Shown: positions 12,818 through 22,955 of the stretch, piece by piece
How the letters are laid out: each line of letters begins with the position of its first letter
Position numbering within the stretch: the first letter of the stretch is position 1
From: Linepithema humile
Taxonomy: Eukaryota; Arthropoda; Insecta; Hymenoptera; Formicidae
NCBI RefSeq assembly: GCF_040581485.1
Contig: NC_090130.1
Coordinates: forward strand, 17,487,656-17,551,655
Length of the DNA stretch: 64,000 bases
Direction: 5' to 3'
Translations under genes and position numbers: made by a program
The notes under the pieces: generated by a model
The model's database searches: none
What the model saw: only the letters and a program-made list of their open reading frames with translations
Told to the model about the DNA's origin: nothing

Positions 12818-13047
12818 ATGGACTCTAATAAAAAAGCCACGGTCATTGATATGGAATCTGAAGATGACATTGTTATTTCTGGCATCGCCGGTAGATTTCC
12901 TAAATCGGACAATATTAAGCAGCTCCAAGAGAATCTATTTAACAAAGTGGATCTTGGATCAGATGAGGAACGACGATGGAATCATGGTAAAATCTTCTTC
13001 GTTCTATGAATGAAAAATTATATTAAAAATATTCTATAGAAATGTAT

Positions 13048-15197
13048 TGTAGGAGAACTAATCTTGGTTAGTCATTGCAATGTTTTATTTATTTATTTAT
13101 TTTTTGTATTGTGGGCCATGAATTGCGTTGGAAACCGTCTTTGTCTCCCCACTCCAGTACCTCCGGGACCCCGCGAGGTGGCGAATGAGTTAGTAGTAGT
13201 AATAATTAGTAGTAGTGATAGAAACACATATAATAGTAAGGCTCCATATGATAACAATCAAGAAATATAATAGAAGAGCATTAAGAGCCGTCGCAGGATG
13301 TTAGTGCTAAATTTTTAATTTTTCTTAAAGAAATTAATAAATTAGTCCACAAGAGACAACTAAATTGTACACCGATTTCAGATCAAGATACCTAAAGTGT
13401 ACGAAATTTTAAGTACATTGTTCTCATATATCTCTCTCTCTTCCTTTCTTGCCAATAATTCCTATATGTACATTAAGTTTCTCGATATATGAGAACAATG
13501 TACTTAAAATTTCGTACACTTTAGGTATCTCGATCTGAGATCGGTGTACAATTTAACTGTCTCTTGTGGACTAATTTATTAATTTCTTTAAGAAAAATTA
13601 AAAATTTAGCACTAACATCCTGCGACGGCTCTTAATGCTCTTCTATTATAAGTAGTGATAGAGTTAGTGAGTTGATAGTCCTACGCTGTGATAGACACAG
13701 TCGACACGCGTAAGAACGCGCATAAACAAGTGAATCTATTGTAACCACACAATATACAATATATCCCACACAGCACAAAACACCTTATGACATCTTAGGG
13801 ATATCTCAATGACCTGAGGTAATCCTATATTAAAATATATATTGTGTCTGCTTGTTATTAATTCCTACATAAATTGGGGGCTCGTCCGCGATGTAGCCAG
13901 ACCTCCTGCAGAGAGCCACGAGAGCCTGAAGACGGTTACGACAACTTACGACGAATACGACGATTAACAACGCTGTGAATCAAAAAACAAAAAGAAGCTG
14001 GTTGTGCCTAAGATAACAAGGTACGCCAGAAACGACGAAAACGCCAGTTGATCACAACAAAAGGTTCCGAAAAACCTATAACTGCCATTTTTGCGAAAAG
14101 ACGTGTGCGCGACTGCAAACACCAGCCATTGTTTAGTGATAACAAGACAGGACGACGATCGCTTACATACGATATAAACTATAATCAGGAAGTACTGGAA
14201 ACGCTTGGACAAATCAAGCCAGTGGCTGAGAAAATACGAACATTGTCACGCCTAGCTATATACACGCTTTATCGGCTCGTGTTCGAAAAGGATGGTGACC
14301 GCACTAGTCGTAAACAGTTGCGTAATTTCCACGGTTTTGACTTTGACGACGCATCGGATAGAATTCCAACAAAACTTGAGTATTCCGCTGCTTTTTCGAT
14401 AGGTGATTTGACATGTGCAATATTCTGGGCTTAGACTACGCCGGCATCAAGGAGGAGTTGCGACAGAAAATTATACGGCGCTAATGAACATCCAATCGCT
14501 AGCGTTACGCGAAGACGACGATGATGCTAAGGCCGAGGATGAATTTGACGAATCAGAAGTGCCAGAAGAGCCGCAACAACGACTATAAGAAAGAATCGAG
14601 CGAATTGGTGATGTAGGCAGTCGACGAACGAACGACGATATTTCTTCGCTTAGCGGCAATGATTCCGAGGACAGCGACCAAAACATATCGAGACATAGAA
14701 GGCGAAAAATAGCCCAAAAATCACCTTTAACTTTAAAGATGCAGAGGACACTATTCGTGCATTCGATGGGAGCAATCACTATCCTATCGAAAAGTGGATT
14801 TTAGATTTCGAGGAGTTGGCAGCTTTGTTTGAGTGGAATAATATGCAAAAGTTAGTGTTCGCCCGCAAGTCTCTCAAGGGTGTTGCCAAAGTATTTGTGC
14901 GTGGGCTGAGTGTCACGCAGTCCTGGGAAAAATTGAAAGATGCCCTCGAAAGAGAATTCCAGTCGCATTTCGAGCAGGATCGTAACCAACTGAGACTTGA
15001 AGCTAAGAATCAGATTCTAAAAGTAGATAACAAAAATCGTAAGACCTACAATTTAGGCGCGAAGCGACTGAGTACAAAATTAACGATTTAGTTGCGATTA
15101 AGACAGTACAGATGGGACCTGGCAAAAAGCTTTGTGCCAAATATCTTGGTCCTTATAAGGTTGTAAAGGTTAAATCAAACAACTCTTATGATGTTAA
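13048..15197 (+). mobile_element. Ty3/gypsy-like retrotransposon remnant in FAS intron 1
   Basis: The 5' LTR (13048-13869) starts TGTAGGA and ends TCCTACA. Five bases later comes TGGGGGCTCGTCCG, a primer-binding site of the tRNA-Pro type. About 14760-15060 encodes Gag-like sequence (FDGSNHYPIEKW, then LFEWNNMQKL). At about 15065 this joins directly to EYKINDLVAIK...KYLGPYKVVKV, the GPY/F module from the C-terminus of integrase. Protease, RT, RNase H and most of integrase are therefore deleted. No 3' LTR was found. The Gag frames are broken. Confidence 0.8.
13266..13650. mobile_element. 385-bp near-perfect palindrome (MITE) inside an LTR
   Basis: Arms of about 170 bp, starting tataatagaagagcattaag and ending in its reverse complement, flank a short CT-rich loop. 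The surrounding LTR continues on either side, so this MITE inserted into the LTR. Confidence 0.9.
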
Positions 15198-16254
15198 AAT
15201 TATATTAAAAATATTTTATAGAAACATAGGTATAAAATTACTAATTCACTTATTATATACGGTTTAATATACAGGTCACCCAGATCTACCTCAACGTATG
15301 GGAGTGATTGACAATTGCGAGAAATTCGATGCAGATTATTTCAAAATACCCTTCAAAGAAGTCCATGTCATGGATCCTATGAGTAGGTTGCTCAGTTGCT
15401 GGAGCATACGTATGAAGCTATCGTTGATGCAGGAATAAATCCGAAAGATTTATCTGGAACAAATACTGGAATTTTTATCGCAATGTGTTTTTCGGAGTCG
15501 GAGAAGACTTGGTTTTATGAAAAAACAAAGGTACGAAAAATTACTCGATCAAGCAAGAATATTGCACAAACTTATAACATAAAAATTTTGATAAATAACA
15601 TTTTTATATCATATTGTAAAAAATGTACTTGTTGGTAAATCAGCTCGTACAATGCTTATGCAATGAACATTTAAATTCTCTAAACAATATATGTACACAC
15701 ATTAGATAGCTGGCGATGCAGCTTTTGGATGTTTCAAGCCTCTGTACGCAAATCGGATATCTCACTGGTTAAATATAACAGGACCATCTTACATAATCGA
15801 TTCCGCCTGTAGCTCAAGTCTCTTCGCTTTAGAGTCCGCTTATAGAAGTATCCGGTCAGGGCAGTGTGACGCCGCTATTGTCGGCGGTCTAATCTCTGCC
15901 TGCATCCTTATGTAGCTTTGCAGTTTGCGAGACTCGGTATTATACTTATTGAAATATTAATTTAGAATATAGGAGATAATCAAAAAATATAAAAATTATT
16001 ATAATCTAAATAATTTGGGACATGTGTAAATATATTTCTAAATTAGATTTTATAACATAATTATACAATTTCAGGAATTTTAGCACCTGACGGATTTTGC
16101 AAACCTTTTACCGACGATGCAAACGGATACATGCGTAGCGAGACAATCGCAGTCGCATTTTTACAAACAGCAAAGGTGGCTAAGAGAATTTATGCAACCG
16201 TCGTCTACGGAAAAACTAATTGCAACGGATACAAGGAACAAGGCATTTCCTTCC

Positions 16255-17225
16255 TGTTGTTAGAAATATCTAAACTAAAGAATAAAAAATTTAAAATAAT
16301 AACTTATAGCTCTGTTTTTGTATTTAGCAAAGACGGGATTAAGAAATGAGACACAGTTATTAAATAATATAAATAATCTTTATCAAATAAAAGTTTTTGA
16401 TACTAAATAATTAAAATTAATATATTGATAATGTGAATATTGAATAAACCCTGAAAAATAAAAGAAAGATAAAGAATAGAACAAATAATAAAGATAATCT
16501 TTAAAACACTTGTCTTGTAGGCTCGAACGAATATTTTCTCATTTCTCAGAATGAAACCTTACAAGGACAAAGTGCTTGATTTGAGAAATTAACAAAAAAC
16601 AAAACCTGAAAAGAAAGTAAGCTAAAAGCTTCGATTTATTATTAAGAGAATCGTAGATAACGTATGGTGTTTGTCAAATCAATTTTGTAGACGTAGTCTA
16701 ACAGAATGAGAGTTAACCATGATTTGCAAACGAACTCAAACCTGTAAGAATTAAGAAAACGTACGGTGTTTGTCAAATCAATTCTGTAGACGTAATCTAA
16801 CAGAATGAGAGTTAACCATGATTTGCAAACGAACTCAAACCTTAAACGGTTAGACCTTCCTTATGGTCTTTTGTATGAATGAGATATGCGTAATTCCTAC
16901 GCAATGGCGGAAAGAGAGATGCAGGTACTGCGCAGTTTGATAGAAGACCTTCAATCAGAAATTGAACTTGAGAAAGGATCCTTTGAGACTTTCTAGAGTG
17001 TTTCTTGCTTAGTATAAGCCAAGAAACGAAAAGAGGATTTCTTCCTGCCGATCAGAACACACCGAGAGAGATTACTTAGAGAATTCACTAGAGATCAGAG
17101 AGAACGTGTCTTTTCGGCGGAAGCGAACAAAACTTACTAATGGCCGCGCAAGAAGAAGGCTAGCAGCGCCTCTGTTCAAGCGCCCTCTCGCGTTTTTAAT
17201 TCGACAACGGTCCACTTTTTTAACA
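16255..17225. mobile_element. solo LTR, 971 bp, inserted in a FAS ketosynthase exon
   Basis: The ends are TGTTG...TAACA. The 5-bp target duplication cttcc lies at 16250-16254 and 17226-17230. Removing the element plus one duplication restores an uninterrupted KS reading frame (GISFPSSKMQQT). Internally, a 99-bp-period tandem duplication covers about 16661-16842. A 5-bp duplication fits BEL/Pao or copia; the family was not identified. Confidence 0.9.
16661..16842. repeat. tandem duplication, period 99 bp, in the solo LTR
   Basis: Two copies of a segment beginning cgta(t/c)ggtgtttgtcaaat and ending near caaacgaactcaaacc, starting at 16661 and 16760, with only a few differences. Confidence 0.9.
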
Positions 17226-20200
17226 CTTCCCGTCGAGCAAAATGCAACAAACTTTATTTGAAGAGTTTTACAATAAATGCGGTATTTCATGGACTTGCTT
17301 AGGCTACATGGAGGCTCACGGCACCGGCACTTATGTTGGCGATCCAGAAGAAATCAATGCACTCGAGCAGGTTTTCTGCAAAAACAGGCAAACTCCTCTA
17401 TTAATCGGCTCTATCAAATCAAACTTGGGCCATTCTGAAGGTGCTAGTAGCATGTGTCAAATTGTTAAGGTAATAATAATTATTATATGCATAATAATAG
17501 CCGTCGACATTTATGATCGTAGATTTGTGAAATTTTTATACTTTACAAACAAAAATTTTGTTTAACATTTCTTTCGCTGCTAAATCATTAATAGTATCAA
17601 AATAAAAAAATAAAAAACATTTATCAATTAATAAATAATTGAATAAAAAAATAAGAAGCGACAAATTAGCATATAATTAACTTTTCGTAAGGTGATAATT
17701 GCAATGGAAACTGGCTTAATCCCGCAAATATAAACTTCACACAAACACGGAAAGGTGTTAAGGCTTTTGAAGATGGAAGTATATGCGTGGTGACCAAGAC
17801 AACACCGTGGACTTCTGGATTTATGGGTATCAATTCGTTTGGTTTTGGTGGAGGCAACTGCCACATCTTGATGCGAAATAACACAAAGGAAAAGATCAAT
17901 AAAGGAGCGCCGAATGATAATCTGCCCAGACTCGTTGTCCTGTCTGGACGTACCGAACAAGCAGTTGAATCATTTCTAAACAAGGTATATAAAAATTTTG
18001 CGGTTACACAGTCAATAAAAGCACACTTACAGCGCGAAAATTTGTATGTTAGATCGAGAACCGGCCAATAGACGTCGAATATGTACGGCTATTGCATGAT
18101 CTTTACGCTGACGAGATGAAAAATCATCCTTACAGAGGATACGTGATTGTCGAATCTAAAACACCGATCAAAACGGCAAAAGAAATACAATATTATTCAG
18201 GTGAGAGAAGACCGATTTGTTTTGTGTTCTCCGGAATTGGTTCGCAATGGGTTGGCATGGATACGCATTCTTTTTTGCATATGTTAGAAAAGTGATTGCT
18301 TGCAATTAAACTTGAATTTACATGTTAACAGGTCAAGCGCTACTACGATTCCCAGTATTTTTGAAAACCATAGAAAAATGCGATACGATTTTAAAAATGC
18401 ATGGAATGTATATCATTGACATATTAACGAGTAAACGTAAAAATATTTTTAACGATGTATTGAATTCACTTGTGGGCATCACCGTAATGCAGGTGATAAA
18501 TTGCTTTTACAAATTATATGCGCGCAATTTCATGCGTAAATGTTTCTCGATAATTATAGAAAGAAATATTTTATTCTTTTTTAGGTGGGATTAATCGATC
18601 TCTTAAGATCCGTAAGTATCGTGCGGCCGGTAAATTCACCCTTGAACAAGTAATTTTATCTTCGTATTACATAGGATTGGGATTGAAGGAAACGAAAAAA
18701 ATTAACTGCGCGATGGTGAATATCGGTCTCAGTTATGAGAATGTGAAGAACATATGCCCACCGGACATCGAAGTAATCTACAGCAACAGTCAAAATACTT
18801 GCTCCATAAGCGGTCTAAAAAAATCAGTAAAGGCGTTTACAAAACAATTAAAGGTACTTCAATTTTTCATTTAATAATTTTGTTGAATATACGTGTAATT
18901 AACTTAAACAAATTATACATTTTATATAATTTTATAGACAAGTAATGTATTTACTGAGGAAGTCAACTGCTGCGATATTTCTCTGCATACTCGTTATCTC
19001 CTCTCCGCAAGAGCCACGATTCTGGCTTACCTGAATCAAATAATACCGCAAACAATGACTCCCAATGAGATATGGCAAGGTTTATTTTGCAGCACGAAAT
19101 TGTCCTGCGCTGAATATTTCACGAATAATCTATCGAGTCCTGTATTTTTCGATAAAACCGCGCAATTAATTCCCAGAAACGCAGTGACTCTTGAAATTGC
19201 GCCGGATGCTATTCTTCAGAGTGTTGCGAAAGAACTGTTCGACACAACCAGCATTACGTTACTTCAGCGTAATCACGAGGATAACGTCAATGTATTTTTA
19301 CAAGGTCTGGGAAAAATGTACAACAATGGTTTGCAACCGCAATTAGCAAATCTATATCCGACCGTGAACTTTCCTGTTAGTCGTTCCACGCCGATGATCT
19401 CGCCGTCAATCAAGTATGTCGAACACATTATTCATTTGTTAAATATAATAGAATAAAAAATTATTTTCACGGTAAAAAATTTTTATTTTTTATTTCCAGA
19501 TGGGACCATTCCGAGGACTGGTACGTAACATGTCATAAATTGCAAACAAGACTCTTTAACGGAGAAAGGATGGTTAAAGTTGCGCTAAATAACGAAAATT
19601 ACGAATATATGAGCGGTCATGTGATTGACGGAAGACAGTTATTGCCGGCTACTGGATATCTCATGCTAGTTTGGGAAACGATGGGTATGCTGAAAAGTCT
19701 ATCGTATACCGATATGCCGATCGTATTTGAGAATGTCAAGTTCATTCGGGCAACGCACTTTCCGAAACAAGGACCCGTGTATCTAACAATAATGGTGCAG
19801 AGAGGTAGATCTTATTTTAAAAATTTATTTTTCAATAAGCTATTTTACTTGCTGTATTGAGAATGACAATACTCAATTTATGCGATAAAAAAAAACATTC
19901 AAGATTATTTATTGCAGCAACTGGAAAGTTTGAAGTCATCGAAGGAGATAATGTCGTCGTCACTGGCACTGTGCGTGAACCGACAGATATTGCCGAAGAA
20001 AAGTTACCGAGACAATTTTTAAATCAAAAGAACGACAACGAGGAGGAAGTAATGAACACAAAAGATATCTACAAGGAACTCAGATTACGCGGATATCAAT
20101 ACGCCGGCATGTTTCGGGATTTGAAGAGTTCGTCGACTACGGGAAAACAAGGGCACATAGCTTGGATGTACAATTGGGTAACATTTATGGATAATATGCT

Positions 20201-22955
20201 GCAAATGAAAATCCTCGGGATAGACACGAGGAATCTTCACGTTCCCACGGGAATACAAAAATTGGTGATCGATACGAAACTTCACATACAACAAATACGG
20301 AATGCAGCAGCTAACGATTATCGTAAGTTTGTCAACTTATTTTCTTTCTAACAGCTTTTAATATAAATTTTTTAATGTAACTTTAAATGTGACTAATTCT
20401 CAAATAAAGAAATTTGTTTAACGTAAAAGAAGTTTGAGTATAAAAAAATACAATATTTATAAATATCTTTCTAGAGCTTCCTGTGCGTGTGTACAAAATC
20501 TTCGACGCGGTAGTATCCGGCGGTGTGGAAATTCGCGGAATCAAGGCTACTTCCATATTTTGCCGAAAACCAGCGGAGGAACCTGTTCTCGAAGAGTACA
20601 GATTCATAGCTTATTGCGACGGAGCCGAGGTTTCTTTGCAGGAAGCCGTGATGCTGTCGACGCATCTCGCTCTGGAATATCATCAAGTGATAAAAGTAAA
20701 TATTATCGAATTAATCGAAGATGATGACAATGTAGAAACAGATGAAATAGCATCACCACTGTTTATCGATATCTTGGGTGATCTACCGTTGCTTCAACCA
20801 AACGTTACTCTGGTGACCAGAACCAATCGCTTCAATTGCGTTACTCTTCATTCGAAAATCACAGTCTCGCAATCGAAGAAGTTGTCGAATGACGATAATG
20901 CGATATTAATCACAGGATACAATTTGTTCACGAAGAACAAGAGCAAGACCTTAAAGGAAATTTTGTCGGCATTACAAAACAATGGATTTTTATTGACACG
21001 AGAGCAGACCTTTACGAAAGACGACATTGCGACTGCCGAAAAGTACAATTTAGCAGTAGTACTTGAGAAACGCACGCAGAAAGAGCACATTATACTGTTA
21101 AAGAAGAGAGAACAGTCGATGAGGAAAATTCAAGTTATTCACGTTAACAATTATGAGTTCTCTTGGTTAGAGCAGCTTAAATCGATCTTGAACGCGGAGA
21201 ACGAATCAAGAAACGCCGCAAAAATAATTTTAGTCAGCGAGAAAGATTCGGAATGCGGCTTGTTGGGCCTCGTCAATTGCTTGAGGAAAGAACCAGGTGG
21301 CGAATCGATCAGAGGAGTGTTTATTCAAGACGAAACTGCACCGGAGTTTTCTTTGCACGAATTATTTTACGCGGAGCAACTCCGGATCGATCTTATCATA
21401 AATGTCTTGCGTCCGGGTAAAACATGGGGTTCATACCGACATCTTCCATTAGCGCCGCTGACACCGAAGCTCGTGTACCACGCATTAGCCAATCAATTGG
21501 TATAAATGTTTCATAAATTAATAAAAAAAAGTTATTCTTACAGTTCTGTTATAACAAAAGGTATTTCGCAATTAGGTGGGCGGTGATTTGAGTTCATTTC
21601 GCTGGATCGAGGGCCTGATTACACCGGATTATAAGGAGAATAATCTCGTTCACATAGCTTACTCGACTATCAATTTCAGAGATGTAATGATAGCGTCCGG
21701 CAAACTTGTAATAGATGGTTCGATTTTATCGTGTGGCCGAACCGAAAATTGCAATATGGGTATAGAATATGTCGGCGTGGACAATACTGGACAGACAGTG
21801 ATGGGACTTTGCGATAGAAGGTACGTTACTGTCACGCAATCATTTAAAAGTATACTGTTTCTAAAAAAATTAACGCACTTTAAAGCAAGTCTTTTCATTG
21901 AATAAATTGATATATTGTGTGTATATATCGTGCATGTGTGATAAGAAGATAAAAAATAATTAAAAAACCATTTGTTTAAAAAGATTTGCATCTCAAATGT
22001 TGCAGACTTTGCAATGCAACTTGCAATATTTTGTGAAGCCAAAGCACAAACGCAGAATTATTTTACTGGAGTGCATAAATTTTTTATAAACAGTATTACT
22101 GTATTTACTATATTTACTGTAAAATCTACAAGTTATCCTTATCCTAGATAATCCTGTTTTTTTCTTTAGATATAAAAAAATTTTAATTCTTTAATTCACA
22201 GATTCATATCAAATATGTGCACATCCTCCAAATACTTATGCTGGAACATTCCCGACGAGTGGAGCATGGAGGACGCTGCCACGGTTCCGTGCGCTTACAG
22301 CACGTGCTGTTACGCATTATACATCAAGGCGAAAATGAAAAAGGGCGACAGGGTACTTATCCACTCCGGTACCGGTGCCGTGGGCCAAGCTGCGATTCAT
22401 CTTGCGCATCACAAAGGTTGCGAGATATTCACCACCGTTGGCACTCCGGAAAAGCGAAAGTTTATCAGAGACACGTTCCCGTTCATCCCAGAGAATCACA
22501 TTGGAAGTTCGCGCGACAACAGTTTTGAGCAAATGATATTTACTCAGACTAACGGCCGTGGCGTGGACATTGTACTGAACTCGCTCGCCGAAGAGAAACT
22601 CTGGACGTCGATCCGTTGCCTCGCGAAAGGCGGGCGTTTTCTGGAAATTGGCAAATTTGATTTTATGGCTGACAATTCTTTAAATTTATTCTTTCTTTCA
22701 AGAAATATTCAATTTTTTAGTGTTATGCTAGAAACATTATCAAGAGCTCCAGAAAAACTAAAAGAACGTTTGAATATGGTAGTGGCCATAAATCTTGCGA
22801 ATAAAGCTATTCAACCGATTGCCAGGAAGATTTTCGAAAAGGATGAAGTGGAGGCTGCATTCAGATACATGGCAGTTGGAAAGCATATAGGAAAGAAAGG
22901 TCAATTTAGCTGGCATTAATTGTGGCTTAATACGCGAGATCAATTAAAAATAAAA

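Larger units (their letters stand above)
12818..22919 (+). pseudogene. fatty acid synthase (animal type I), truncated and decayed
   Basis: FAS builds long-chain acyl chains from malonyl-CoA; in ants FAS paralogues feed cuticular hydrocarbon synthesis. Exons: 12818-12986, 15275-15530, 15706-15936, 16075-17469 (split by an LTR), 17691-17984, 18053-18260, 18332-18492, 18585-18853, 18938-19413, 19500-19804, 19918-20322, 20475-21499, 21576-21820, 22202-22919. KS shows DSACSSS (catalytic Cys), EAHGTGT and SNLGHSEG. The MAT region has SGIGSQWVGM. DH has HVIDGRQLLP (HxxxGxxxxP). A pseudo-ME/KR stretch follows, then ER with GTGAVGQAAIHLA. The KR, ACP and thioesterase are absent. Lesions: net 5-nt insertion near 15391, 1-nt losses near 15889 and 17735, an LTR in exon 4, splice donor GT changed to AT at 18261, and a frame-breaking deletion near 18623 that removes the GHS serine motif of MAT. 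Exons 9-14 remain open, so decay is fairly recent or uneven. The start was chosen at MDSNKKATV, just before the conserved IVISGIAGRFP. Confidence 0.92.

Noticed and set aside
14048..14434. 128-codon plus frame in the gypsy remnant as a separate gene
   Set aside because: It lies just after the primer-binding site where gag starts and is best read as broken gag leader or Gag sequence.
18261..18331. AT-AG or U12-type intron in FAS
   Set aside because: The start ATACGC does not match the U12 AT-AC consensus and the 3' end is AG. A point mutation of GT is simpler.
20383..20724. Several open frames on both strands overlapping FAS exon 12
   Set aside because: Shadows of the real coding frame (plus, 20475-21499).
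12818..22919. Functional FAS gene
   Set aside because: The LTR in a coding exon, loss of the MAT serine motif, three frameshifts and absent KR-ACP-TE together argue strongly against it.
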